DNA of 64,000 nucleotides from Chlamydomonas reinhardtii (taxonomy: Eukaryota; Chlorophyta; Chlorophyceae; Chlamydomonadales; Chlamydomonadaceae). The stretch covers positions 2,759,379 to 2,823,378 of the forward strand of contig NC_057016.1 of assembly GCF_000002595.2 (NCBI RefSeq), in the 5' to 3' direction. The position numbers were made by a program, and so were the translations under genes. The notes beneath the pieces are model-generated. The model saw nothing but the letters and a program-made list of their open reading frames with translations. It searched no databases and had not been told where the DNA came from. Positions 10,501-22,708 of this stretch are shown here, piece by piece (positions within the stretch are counted from its first letter, which is position 1; each line of letters begins with the position of its first letter).

Positions 10501-12402
10501 CGCGTGATCTATCTTCAGCGAGCGACTAGGCTTGTCAAAGCGGGATGGCAGGGCCGCGTCTGGGAGCGGAGATCGTAGGAAGACCGTTGGCCGAACGCCT
10601 GCGGAGCGGTCAAGGCACCGCAAGCGACCGTCACGGTCCTTTGCTCTTGCGCAGGCATCAAAGCGCGTTGGTTCATTCCAAATCGCGCCCACATCATACC
10701 TGTCTTCCTGCAGATTTTGATAAGGAACTTCAATAAAGTTGGGTCGATTGCACTGCCGATCGCATCGGCAAACTTTTTTGGACTGAGCCCCCCAAACCGC
10801 TGATGTGCACAAGCCGCTAGTGAGAATTCCCTGGGCCCGCGCAACACAATAACTCACCGGCCCCTGCCGCGCTCCCCATGCCCAGGCCAGCCGCCGCAAC
10901 TGCATCACCTGAAAGCGACCGAAACACAGATGCAAACGAAGTGAAGACATGAACGAAAGGCATGCGCAGTTTGGAACGGCGCTGCACGTGCACGATGCAG
11001 GCTGGTGGACGGCAAAGGAGAGCCTGCGCCCCCAACCTCACAATGCACCACCGCGGTCCAGCGGCCACCCTCTGAGCTGCGGCGTGTCGTGACCAGCCGC
11101 TACCCTGTGCGCATCGTCCCACTCACCAGCTTGTGCTGTGCCCTGGCCAGCCGCCGCGCCTGCACAACGTGAAAGCGATAACAGGGCAATGCAGGCAGTC
11201 AGCATCGCCAGGGCGGAACGAATCACGCCTCGCCAACAAGGGCCAGAGACCGAGCGCCGCAAGGCTCCGGCGGATGCAGACAGTCATTGACACTTTGAGC
11301 CCGGGCATAGCTAGCCTCCTGAACTCCCCCGGTCTGCATCTGCTGCCACCTGTGACCTGGCAACACATTCCTTCGACCAACCCCGACCCAAACCATCGTT
11401 GAAGCTCATCCCGCACCCCTCTCCGATGCCGCTCCACGTCCGGGGCCTCGCCCCCGACCCAAGCGGATCCTGTCACGATCATGCCCACTAATCCGCCCTC
11501 CGGGCTATCGCTACTGCAGCGCGCGCGTGACGTGCGGCGCGTGCATGCGCGGCAATGAGTTTTCACCCATGGCCCGTGGGTGTCCTGTGGGGATGTCATG
11601 ATTGACAGTGGTGAGGGTTGCGTGGGTGCGGGTGCGGGTGAACGCGGGCCAAGACAGGCACACGAGACCCCCGCTGCCACCCACGCCGGCGCATACCACA
11701 CGCACTGCTCCCCCTCTATCTGCCCACCGCGCACCTGCTGCTGTGGCGGGTCTTCGCGCAGCCCTCTATCGCCGATGGCGCCAAGTTGCCAGGGCCGAGC
11801 CGATAAATAATATGAAGGGTCACGAGAGGCGCAGGAGCTTCCGGAGAGTAACGAGGCTCCGTAAGGCAAAGGAAATAAAGCGGGGCGCGCTCGCGCCATA
11901 GCGGGAGCTGCGAGTTCGGTCAGCATTGGACTGTGCTCGCTGGCCGGAGTTTTGGAAGTTCGGGGTTGACTGGGGTTGGCTCGTTCGAACTGGCGGTGCA
12001 AACTTCCGGCGAATGGGCCGGAGTTTTGGCCGGAGTTTTGGGCAAACTTCCGGGGCCCCATCCCCGGAAATTTCCTGTGAGGGCAGGTCCTCAAGCGCCC
12101 GGCGAGGCTCACGAGACACTCTGGCAGGCAGTCGCCGTCCGTAGCAAAAAGTCCACGCTGACCATGCGACGAAAACTCCCCCGCGTACCTTGCACCTTGC
12201 CCATAATGAAGCCCACGTCCCCGGGCGCCAGGCCAGCATCCTTGAGGTCCTCGCGGGTGGCCGACTGAAGGCGCCCCGACGCGTGGAAGTTGGCAGCGCA
12301 GAGCTTGTCAAGCGTAGCGTCGGCAAAGCTGCTGATTTGGGCCTCCTTAAACCCTACGCCAGACAAAGCTTCGCGCATCATCTGCCGCTGCGTTTGGTCC
12401 AT
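7575..12402 (-). CDS. SAM-domain / kinase-like protein, Crinkler-type architecture (cargo gene)
   Basis: Seven phase-consistent exons are proposed: 12196-12402, 11127-11159, 10858-10908, 10700-10799, 10214-10598, 9500-10106 and 7575-9149, giving about 985 residues. Residues 1-69 look like a SAM domain (SATREDLKDAGL near the end). Two tiny exons each add an R-R-L-A segment. The middle (about 250-460) is followed by VNEYMDRLGVRYAIVSCHY, a pattern seen at the end of nuclease-like modules. After a disordered linker, the last 230 residues are protein-kinase-like: AVLKIL (Lys), FEAECSAYRAL (helix-C Glu), HGDIRLSNFMF (catalytic loop) and IDLG in place of DFG. This order resembles Crinkler (CRN)-type nuclease-kinase proteins, though the family call is inference. 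No interruption of the frame was seen. Extra small exons in the 1-kb first intron cannot be excluded. The substrate is unknown. Confidence 0.6.
11641..11921 (+). repeat. 281-bp repeat inside the first intron of the SAM/kinase-like gene
   Basis: This copy matches 2158-2438 in inverted orientation. It continues to the right into AGCATTGG and then a stretch with repeated CCGGAGTTTTG and CAAACTTCCGG words (about 11940-12070). The left copy lacks that sequence because the P element cuts it off. Confidence 0.8.
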
Positions 12403-13868
12403 CGCCCGGAAAGGGGCTGCCCTCAGAGGGGCGTTGCTGATTTCACGTCGACCACGAGGGATCAGTGGAGAGAAAAAAAGGATCGACGAAGGTCAGGGGC
12501 GCTGCGGGTTACCGGTCCACTTTGCGGTACGACGCATGCTCAAGTATCGTCCTTTCTTTTAGGAACGCAAAGACGCGAAAGCATTCTTCAGACTCAGCTC
12601 CTCCACCATGAGGCAATCGGCTGCATCGCCGATGCGCACGCGCAGTCGCGCTTGAAGCCTTGCCCCCCCTTCGTTTCTCGTTTCTAGAGCTCATGGCTAT
12701 CTTTATAGGCGATAATGAAGTGGGCGGCGCCAGGGGTCAGGAGGTTAGGCTTTGCCAGGTCCGCGGCCTCCGCAGCCGTGAGCGCCACAGTCTTGGCCAC
12801 AGTCTCATGTCCTTGCGCCGCCACGTGAATTTGCTCATTGACGCGCCCGCCTGCAGATCTGGTTATCGTGGCTCCCGTGCGTCGCGGCTGCTCTGGGCCG
12901 CCAGGGGACTACCTCGCCAGCTGCAGGCCAACGTGTAGGCTAGGTCCGGCTGACCAGCAAACCGTACCCAGGGTATGCTGTAATGGGCGCAACCCAAGAT
13001 GCTCGAGCGAAGCTTACAGCGGTGGTGTCCTCCTTCAGCCCCCACTTGCTCTAGCCGTGCACTGCCGACGCCCGCGGGGCGCCGGGCGGCTAAGTACTAA
13101 GCTATAGGGTCAGGCGCGAGGCGCTGGTGCAGGCCAGCGCCGCGCCTATATGAGAGCAGCATGCGCGTCCACAAAGCACGACAATACGACCAAGAGTGAC
13201 CCGCAGGGTCACGAAGCCAGAGAGGCGAAACCCTGGGTTCCACAACAACTCCTAGACGTCGCCGGGGCAATGACAAAATCCGGGCCTGACACCATAGCGC
13301 CATAGGTTGCTTCACTGAGAGGCTTGACGAGGCCTGGTCGACGGTCGGACTGTATGGGTAACCCGTCACCGCGTAATTACACTAGCGATACTCGTGGGTC
13401 CAAGGCCTACCGATGCGCTATGCTTATGGGCTTCCCTTACGGTGGGGGAGAGCCAACGGGATGGATACTGTCATGCTGCCCGGGCTGCTGATGCGCTTCC
13501 GCCTTGGTGTTTGGGACCTCGAGGTGAACCAACCCCAGGGTCGCTCTCGGGATGAACGCTGCTGTAGATGCTGTGATGACGCGGAGGGTGGGAAAGTTGC
13601 CTAGCGCAGGCATCTGGACTGCCGCGGCGACCCGCCCCAGGCAGCTTCAAACCCCCGCGCACGCAGCAAAATTTGGCTCGGCAGGGTACCCGGCTCACCC
13701 TTACAACCAGAGGCCACCGGCAACTTTTCGGATTTCCTACCCTCCTGATGACGCGAAGGCGGTTGAGAGTGTCCATTGTACGAAAGTTTGCGGGTTGGTT
13801 ATCGTGGACCGCGAAATGCGGACAAAAGCTGCATTCTTGGATCAAGCACCGCGACATAAGCCGCTCTC
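12403..13868. other. Upstream flank of the SAM/kinase-like gene, no gene recognised
   Basis: This 1.5-kb region of mixed composition contains only short, unremarkable frames on both strands. It should contain the promoter of the minus-strand gene starting at 12402, but I see no clear TATA box close to it. Confidence 0.35.
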
Positions 13869-14130
13869 ATACTGAACGGACGGACTACTGAACGGACTCC
13901 GGACTGAACGGACTACTGAACGCGTCGCATGTGCGGGCTTGGGGAGCCGGGCAACGGTCGTTCATGTTCATGTTCATGATCATGTTCATGAGGTTCATTG
14001 GGATCCCGGTGCCAATGAAATTTAATGGAATTTAATGGAATGGTGCCACCGAGCCTACCGAGCCTACCGAGCACGTCTCCATTCCTGTCAGGCGCCGGGC
14101 CCCACGAGAGCTCCATAAGCTCCATAAGCT
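13869..14130. repeat. Cluster of short tandem repeats
   Basis: Irregular copies of ACTGAACGGAC (13869-13922) are followed by TTCATG units (13959-13998), GGAATTTAAT units (about 14020-14040) and AGCTCCATA units (14108-14133). All are simple tandem arrays near the left end of the full P element. Confidence 0.7.
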
Positions 14131-14330
14131 CCATGGTGCAAGGTGGTGGTGCAAGTTGGCGGTGCGAGGTGGCGGTGCGAGGTGAGGTGTGAGAGACGGT
14201 ACAAGAATAGTCCACTATTAGAATGTAAAAGAAATGCAAACGTGTGGAGATGGCCATGAAGAACAAGAGAAACGGGCGCCGTACAACGTGAACCAAGCAA
14301 GCAAGCATCAGGCAGGCCCCCTCCAAGCAA

Positions 14331-14480
14331 CAGGGGTTCGGGGTGTCCAACTCGGCGGTTGCGATCGGTAACCGCCTGGATTCGGCATGTCCCGGACCCT
14401 GGAAGTGGGCCCCGCTCAAGCCCGCCGGCACAGACTTATAGGGAATACTTGTAATAGTATTCCTGGCGCGTCGGGCGACT
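14331..14480 (+). repeat. Left terminal inverted repeat of the full P element
   Basis: This repeat equals 1443-1592 and is the reverse complement of 22709-22858. The eight bases before it (CCAAGCAA) differ from those after the right end. Confidence 0.9.
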
Positions 14481-14768
14481 ATTCTATACTTCTTCGCCAA
14501 CTCTTGTAGCATTCATTGAATCTTTCACTGCTGACCCGTGATGGCACGCCCGGCGCGCCAGGTGCTCTTCTAGTAGTGCTTATTGTTAGATGGAGCCTAG
14601 AGATCGGGGCTGGCGCTGCTGGGTGCTCTGGGCGCTCATCATCACGGTGAGCTGGCCGTGGTGGCGCCCTGTGGGCGCCGCGTGTGTTGGTGGTCCTTAT
14701 TGAAGTATCCAAGTATGTTGTCTGTGTAGGGAATTCAAATATGTGCAAGGGGGGTCACAATCCAGTAC

Positions 14769-15177
14769 GCATCCCTGCACAGCTCGTTGATTTTAGACAT
14801 GGGACTCCATAGGAACCAGCATATGCATCATATGAGGGCGATAGAGGTGCTCCGACGCAATTCGAGGGGTCGGGGTGCACAAACCAGCTGCGCGCGGTTT
14901 GCGATTCCGGCAGGTCGGTCCCGACCAGCTTAGGGCACCTTGTTTTAAGCGCCGCTTGACCTAGGCATATCCGTATCACTTCATGCACTGATTCTAACGT
15001 CTTGGGTCGAGCGGGAGTCCAGACTTCAGCACACTTTGAGCGCGCATTCCTGCTTAGCTCGTGGAATTTATATTTTTGACTCCATAGGAACCAGCATATG
15101 CATTATACGAGGGTGATAGGTGTGCTCCGACGCAGTTCGAGGCGTCCGGGTGCACAAACCAGCTGCGCGCGGTTTGC
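14769..15177 (+). repeat. Left subterminal direct repeats of the P element
   Basis: Two diverged 134-bp copies lie at 14769-14902 and 15044-15177. Both contain GACTCCATAGGAACCAGCAT and CAAACCAGCTGCGCGCGGTT. They are placed between the terminal repeat and the transposase start, where P elements carry transposase-binding sites and promoter sequence. A binding role is inference. Confidence 0.75.
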
Positions 15178-15367
15178 ATGTTCGCCGCCCAGGTCAGGGC
15201 CACTTGGTATAGATCGCCACGATACCTGCACATGCATATAGTGTTATATCAACTGCAATGATGCACGCACAGCTTGTGTTTAGCTCCGACCCAGCATGCC
15301 AGAGGCTTTGATGTGTGGTTAACGTGACTATCTTCAACTCCGTGGCCTGCAGGTGTATGCCACCAGC

Positions 15368-18300
15368 ATGCCTAGGCGCACTAGGGGCTGGTGCCTGCTG
15401 TGTGGCACGCACGTCAAGAGTGTGAACTTTACAGCCGCCAAGTACACGCCACGGCCCGACCACTGCAGCGGTAGCGGCTCTTGCTGCGCATTCCACGTGG
15501 CCTCCCAGCCGCCCATCCCCATTCACCTGCACGCGCAGTTCAGCAAGTCAGATCCCTCATTGCCCTTGGATGAGGCGTTTGCGGCTGCCCAACAGAAGGC
15601 TTTCGAGGAGAAGCGCGGAGCGAGCGTGTGCTCGGAGTGTGTCCGGAGCAACCGCACGCTCCACAACCAGCTCCGAGACCAGCACCTCAGCCGACAGGAA
15701 CCCACACCTGCAAAGTTTCAGACTCTGGGTGCGGTGCTGAATGTGCTTCTCGCTTCAAACGCCGTGGCAGTGACCAACAGCACCACCGCCGGGGGCAGCA
15801 TCAACGAACCCGGCGTGGTCAGCCAGCGGGCGCGTGCGGCTGCCCAAGGCTCGTCTGCTGTCGGCGTGAGTCTTCCCTCCACCTTACATCCGCAAGTACA
15901 TGACGCTGGTGCGCCAGCATTTGCAGCACCTGCTGTGGATCAGCCGCCTCCCATCCCTGCGCCGCCGCCCGGGCCCGCGTCACCAACGCCCCCTTCACCG
16001 CCACCGCCGCCCCCGCTCAGTCCCGACCCCATCACCGTGCCTCCTTCGACCTCTCTGAACCCACTTGAGCAAGCCCTGCCGCCCCTTCCGTCCTCCGCGC
16101 CCCCTCCGCTCCCGCCCAACCCCGTCTGCGCCCCTCCCGCGGATCAGCAGCCCCCGCCACAGCCCCCGCAGTCGCGCCCGCCACGACACGCCAACTTCAC
16201 GACATCCTTCGGCTCCAAGGCTGCCCCCCCCACCGCTGCAGAAGTGATGTTTTACGCGATGCTGGACGTCTTCTTCGACAATCACTGCTACCACGCTGAC
16301 GACACTCGCGTGCCAGCCGCTCGCAACCAGATCGTTATCGTGCGCCGCATTGCGCCGCTCTTTTCACACCTCAGTGGCGTACCTTGTCCGGAGTCGCAAA
16401 TTCGGGACTTCCTGGCTGCCTTCCGTAAGGGACAGCGGTCGGAGCTGCCCGCTGCTTACGCTGATGACAGCAGGAAGCGCTGCAATGTTTATGCACGTCA
16501 GATCTACAACTTCTCATCTTCTGTTGCGGGCCGCCTGGTCGCTGAACTGCTGGAGGAAGAGGTAAGCCGTGGCAACGGAGGTTCGCTGGGAGGGAAAATT
16601 AGGATAAGGGGAGAGGAAGGCGGCGTGCGTGCACAGGTTATGGGTTGGGCTGCGCGGCGCCTTGGTGAACAGGGTCTAACCAAGCTGTCTGTCTGCTCTT
16701 CCGCAGAAACCGCTGGAGGTCTACACGTCGTTATGTGACGCGGCTTTCCCGGTGGCAGCGATTAGGGATGCAGCTGCGGCGTCGGCGGCCACGGCAGGCG
16801 AGTACGAAATCTTGGCGGAGGGCTGCCGGCTGGCTGACATCTGCGACAGCTTTCAGCCAGGCCGGCGGGCGGGTTGCAGTCACTGGGATGAGGCAGTGCT
16901 GGACAACTGGGCTTCCTATGACCACATCAGCAGCGAGGGCAAGCGCGTGCTGCGGTTCGTCCCCAGGAACAGCAGCGCCCATGACCAGAATGGGCTGGAG
17001 CTGCAGATGCACTCCGACTTGACGTACAGCGTCTTCAGCTGTGGCGAGCGCGCGGTCATGCCACCAGACGGCCCCGATTTCGACCGCCTGCTGAACCAGC
17101 AGGCACTCATGAAGGTCCTGAACTTTGTGTACGCCTGCCACCCGTGCGCCGGCGGCACAGCAGCAGCGGTGTACGGCCCATACCTGCAGTATCAGAAGCA
17201 GAAAGCAGCCGAGTGGCACAACAGGTGGGTGACAGCTGTGGCGGTTGGATAGGGCGAGATGGGACCGGGGCGAGCAACCCAACATATAGAGCTGCATCTT
17301 ACCCTTACTTCGCTTCGCTTGCTCCCATCCCCGCCGCAGTGTTATTCAGCTGGGCCTCACCCTGCTGAACAAGGGCGGCAAGGGCCTGTACGAGGAGATC
17401 CGTTCGTTTCTGCCGCTGCCCTGCGTCAACACACTGCGCGACCACAAGCACTTCGCCGCAGATGGGCCTGGTTTTTTCCGACCTCAGGCGTTGCGCGCTG
17501 CTGAGCTCATTCAGGCGGCCGGTGCGAGCAAGCGTGTTGGGCTCGCCTTTGATGAGATGAAGCTATCCAAGGGCCTGACCTTTGCGCTAGGCACTGACAC
17601 GTTCACTGGGTTCTCGGATGTGGACGCGGGCGCGTGGGCGCAGCGGCTGGAGGGGCTGATGGAGGCTCAGGCTAATCCGGCCGATCCTGACCCGGAGGGC
17701 GCCGACCACGCGTGCCGCTCCCTGGCCAGCCACGTCCTGCACTTCGAAATCACCGCCCTCGGCCCAATCCCCACGCGGTAAGATAGAAGAGGCCCATGCT
17801 TGCTTTGGGTAGTGTCACGTCCTGCATGTGCTGGCATGCGTCTATGGTCTATCCCGACTGTCTTTGCTAACGCCATCACGATTGCTGGTTTTCCGTAGGT
17901 ACTCGGTCGGGTACGTGTTTACTGACGGTATCAAGGCCGCGGAACTCAAGGCTGTCATCTCTGAGTGCATCCTGCTCATCGAGTCCGCGGGCCTGGAAGT
18001 TGCCTACACCGTCTGTGACGGTGCTGCCGAGAACCGGGCCTGGATGGAGCTGATGGCGGACACGGACCTGGCGCTGAAGGTGGCCGCAGGTGTGACTTGA
18101 GGAGTCGCAAACCAATACCGTAACTGCTGCCCCGTGCTGCCCCATGCTCACACGCTTCCTTTTCGCCACGCAGACGTCAACATTACGCTGCCCTGCCCTG
18201 GAGAACGTGCGGCGGAGTGCCTGCGATGCTTCCCCAGCCCAGCGGACCCTGCGCGGCCTGTGATTATGCTGACCGACGGCCCTCACCTCATCAAGAAGGG

Positions 18301-21300
18301 CCGCAACAACTGGGAGAAGAGCGGCAGCGGCACCGGTACGTGTATGGTTAAGGCAACAGCATGCGTGTGTGCGTGCGTGCACTGGGGGGATCAACGGTTG
18401 ACCAATTCGCCTTACCCAGCCCGGTCCCGCCTTGCCTGGCCTTGTCCGCCTATCCCACAATATCACCAACATTATCACCTGCCCACCTTCTGCCCGCGCG
18501 CGCCGCAGGTGCCAACGGTGAGAGCACGGCTATGATGCTTTGGCCGCCTAATGAGAACGCTACCACACCTGAGGAGCGTGCTCGCTGGCGCAACCTGCTG
18601 TGGTCCGACGTGGAGAACATGGTGAAGTGCGACCTGTTCCACAACCCGCGCATCATGCACAACGTCAAATGGTCCCATGTCGAACTGGACTCCTGGACTC
18701 GCATGCGCTGCCACCTGGCTTCCCAACTGTTTGGCGGCTTGGAGGAGTTCTGCTGCTGGGTTGATAAGGAGGGGTGGGTGAAGGACAAGCGCCCGGAGCC
18801 CAAGAAGGCAGTCATCGACGGCGCCAAGGACATACACGGCTACGTGCGGTGAGCATGGGCATGGGTGGCGTAGGCAGCTGGTGGGCACGGCAGCGGGGCA
18901 ATCTTGCAGTGCCGCAGGTGTTCGCAGACAGCCGTGTAAATGCTCGCTCACACACTATGCACGCCCTGCGCCGCAGGCTGTTCTATGGCACAAAGCTGGC
19001 GATGGAGCGCAAGCAGCCAATTACCCACGCCAACGACCCCCACCTTCTGCAGCTGCTGAAGAACGGCACCTTTGTGTACAATTGGCACGAGGCACTTGCA
19101 GCAGGGGAGTCAGCTGCTGCCGCAGCCGCTAAGCGGGGTGAGGACTCGGGCTCGGACTTCACGCCAGGCATGCGGCATGGGCTGTCTAGCCAGTGTCAGA
19201 GCGACTTCCAGGTGCGAACAAATGGCAGGTTGCAGGGACGGGTACCGCGGTTTCCAAAATTACAGACCCGTAAGGAGCGTGAAAGAAGGGTCTTACGCGT
19301 GTGGTCTTACCCTGTGCACTCGTCCTAAACAGGTCACCACCTTCGGCATGGTTGCTGTCGCCCGCCTCTTCCTGCGAGAGGGCGGAGCCGCTGTCATCAT
19401 GGCGACCCTCAACCAGAATGCCGTAGAGAATGCCTTCAGTCAGCTGCGCGGGCACGGTCAGGATCGCGCGCCGACTGCTGCCTCGGTCGTAAACGGGGAG
19501 GCCAGCCTGCGGCTCAGCAAGACGCTCAAAGTGGTCAACGCGGGTATGGACGCCCCGCACAAACCCGGTAGCTCGTACGCGCCGGCACACAACAGCACCA
19601 ATAAAAGCAGTCGCAGCAGCTTCGCCCTGGACACGTCGACAGCGGTGGACATTCTCATGCAGCGCCGCAGCGGGCTCCGCCACAACAGGAAGCAGCCGGC
19701 GGACAGCACATGGACCGTCAACGACTTGGCTGAGCCCATCGCACAGACTGACACCACACCACTGTCACCAGATGCACAGCGCGCACAGGCCTTGTCGCAG
19801 CTAGTCCTGCCTGCGCTCCTGGGAGCTGAGGCACCGGCAGCTGGCCCGCTTGCCAGGTCGCCTGCCCTGGCCGCTGCGCTTCAGAAGGCAGCAGCCGGGA
19901 AGCCGTGCCCGGCGTTCGTTCAGTACAGCTCCTGGCTGCTGAATGCGACCTCTGACGCCGTGAAAGGCACCAACGGAAAGCTGGCTGCGCTGCGGCCGGT
20001 TGTGGCTTCGCAGTACGGCCCAGCTTGCGCGGCCGCATGGGCGTGGTGCAGCCGCAACCTCAGTGCTCCCCAGCCCGAGGACTGGCCCCTGCAGCTAGAC
20101 TCAGGCGCACAGCAGCCCATCGTGCCGACCAGCACCAGTACTGACGCGCGCACCACGGCCAGCGCCACCTTTACAGCTCTGGGCCCCGCGGCTTGTCTTG
20201 TGCACAGCGCGTGCTTCAACACCTCCTACAGCCTGGCGGTGCTGGACGCTTTGATGCTGCCAGACTCACAGCACGGCGGCACCAAGGCGCAGAAGGAGGA
20301 GCGTGCTCGGCACTCCAAGGTGTACGAGCTGTACAGCAGTGCAAGCGCAAGTGAGCGCTTGGTTGGCTGGGCGCTGCATAGCGCCGCCCATGCTATTCCA
20401 GTCGGCGACCCCCGCCACGACGTCGTGCAGCAGCTCATTACCGGCCGCGAGGACGGAAGGCACCGGCGTGTCTTCGACGCCGAGCTACTGGAGTCACTAC
20501 CGCAGCGCCAGCTCGCGATCCCCACAGCGGGGCTTGCGGCCTTCTTCGTGCAGCTGCACCCCACCATCATTGAGCGCTTCCGCAGTGCGAACATGGTGCT
20601 GCAGGATGGCAGCGGTGCAGTCAGGAAGCTGATCGACCGCATCCGATACGACCGCACTGCATGGGCCGACTTCCAGGGCGCGGTAGGGCTTGGCGGCGAA
20701 GTCAGTAGCAGCTACCTGGGGCACGTGCGCTCGGTGATGGGGGTGCTCGTTCGCAAGTACATCCACGCCAGCCTGGCGGGCCTGCTGCGGCACACACAGT
20801 TGCTGGCAGGCAAGGACGAGGCTGGCAAGCGCTCGCTGCGCGAGGAGCGGCGGGCTGACGCCGCTCGGAAGGCCAGCAGCGACACGAAGGCCGCCATTGT
20901 TGACGCTGCAACCCGCTGCGTAGACTGCCGGCGGCCGCATCCTGCGGACAACATGCTCATGTGCGACGGCTGCCCAGGCGCCTACCACGCGCACTGCCTG
21001 GGCATCCCGGTGCCTGAGCCGGGATCCGGAGACTGGTTCTGCCCCATGTGCCGCCCGGAGGCGTATGGTCTCGCGGCTGCGGGCAGCAACACGGGAGCGT
21101 ACGCGGACCCTGTGACGGGCGCTGTGGCTGGCGGCCGTGGACAGCGCGGTGGCCGTGGCGGTCGTCGTGGGCGCGGCCGCGGCCGCGGCCTAACTGCGGT
21201 CACAGACGCAGCGGGCGGCGAGGCTACAGGTGCTCGCGGCCGGGGACGTGGGAGGGGTGGCGCCGCGTGCGGCCGGGGACGTGGTGATGTGCACATGGAG

Positions 21301-21402
21301 GACGCACAGGTGCCAGCTGCCCGAAGCACACGCAATGGAGGCAGGCCCAAGCGCCTCCCTAACTCCCCTGTGAAGGAGGCGCCCAAGCGCACGCGTTCTT
21401 AG
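15368..21402 (+). CDS. P-element transposase with C-terminal PHD finger
   Basis: Eight exons join in phase: 15368-16561, 16707-17224, 17340-17777, 17899-18089, 18174-18335, 18509-18848, 18977-19211 and 19333-21402 (1,715 residues). The N-terminus has a Cys-rich segment (GWCLLCGTHVKS, later VCSECVRSN) where animal P/THAP9 proteins carry a THAP zinc finger. A Pro-rich linker follows. Motifs typical of P transposases are LAFDEMKLSKG (Asp near 642), VCDGAAENR (Asp near 757), LTDGPHLIKKGRNNW, and NQNAVENAFSQLRGHG (Glu near 1058). These fit the catalytic D-D-E triad and its context. Near residues 1552-1605 a C4HC3 PHD finger appears (CVDC, MCDGC, HAHC, WFCPMC), then an Arg/Gly-rich tail. If an upstream exon exists, the acceptor at 15352 would extend the N-terminus slightly. 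AATAAA lies at 21500; no close TGTAA was seen. Confidence 0.88.
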
Positions 21403-22508
21403 GTAATGCATGTGTTCTCCATATGTAGATTTCGTAGGTCTTTACTAGTGCCAAGCATTTTGGCAGTCCCTTCTTTGATGCGTACTCGCACTGAGATTGA
21501 ATAAAGAGCTGTTAGCTCAAAGCATTTTGCGCAGGGATGGGAAGTGTGCAGGGGACCGTGCAGGAAGAGCAAAGAGTACACTAGTACGGGCGTGCCGCGG
21601 CCCAAGTGTACAGCAGAATAAACGGAAGAGTATGCAGGCACGAGAGCCCGTATGGATGGGGTATACATACCCCGATAAGAGTCACACGAACGCCCATTTC
21701 TCAGGGGTCACCCATGCGTGCACGATTTTGTGTGATGTGCGAGGATACAGATACATAGTGTTTGCAGGTGAAGCGACATTAGTGCGGTGTAGGCAAGGCG
21801 CAGACTTTACGCAATGGGAGTGCACGTGGACAGGGAGACCATCAAAAACATCCTTCACAGATGGGCAGTGGTGTAGGTTCAGGGCTCCCCTGCATAGGCT
21901 CGTGTCAGGTATTACGAGACGGAGTTTGATGCATAAGGACGACGTGCTGGATGGCAGAGGTTACCGGCAGGGGAAGCGTTAGTGCGGTGCAGGCAAAGCG
22001 CAGACTTGAGGCAATGGGATGAGGAGAACTTTGGAAACCCTCCTTGACATCAGGGCAGTGACATAGGTTTGTGTCAAGCATTACGAGAACGTTAAGGATG
22101 AAGTTTGAGGTATATAAGGAGGAAGCAACGTGGCATAAGGATGGCAGAGGGTACCGCCGGGGCACCCCCGCGCAGGGTTCTCCTGCACCGAAATGCGCAC
22201 CACAAGGGGAGAACGTGCTCTGCAACGTGCACAGGCCAGTCAAAGCATAGGATTACAGACCTGGCAAAAGACTCGGGAGAGCGGGGCGCGGGCGGGGGCC
22301 GGGGGGGGGGGGCACTGCGGGGAAGGGCAGCGCACAGGGCCGGAGCGGGTCCCCTGGAGCGCCTACGGGGGACGACGCCGGGGCAAGGCTGGTCTTCAGT
22401 TAGACGGAGCTGGACGGAAGAGTTAGAGTGAATTAATGGGATAACATAAGGTATAGATGCCATAGGAAAAGGCTGTACAGATTAGTTTGCTTTAGTTTTG
22501 AAGGGCGG
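21403..22508 (+). repeat. P-element 3' arm with two diverged direct repeats
   Basis: This region is noncoding after the transposase stop. Two copies of about 190-200 bp (about 21774-21975 and 21976-22165) share TTAGTGCGGTG, GGCAGTG, ATTACGAGA, GGATGGCAGAGG and a T-A-C-C-G-C/G start of the next unit. The second copy carries GGTATATAAGG near 22110. They mirror the subterminal repeats of the left arm in position but not in sequence. Confidence 0.6.
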
Positions 22509-22708
22509 CCGGAAGTTCGGCAGGGGGGGCGAGAATCGCCACTTGCGAGGCCCTCTGCTTGACCTCAAGTCGCGGCTAGCCCGCTCCAGGCACCAGGTTG
22601 CATATCGAGGTACAGTTGTAAGGCAGAGAAACCATTCCGGAGTGCTCATGAGCGAAGTCGAGCAAATTCTAAATGTCCAACTAGGCATGTGGTCGAGTAT
22701 CTCTTTGA

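Noticed and set aside
13869-14130. Short tandem repeats considered as a CRISPR-like array or centromeric satellite
   Set aside because: Units are short, irregular, of several unrelated kinds and without spacers. They are ordinary simple repeats.
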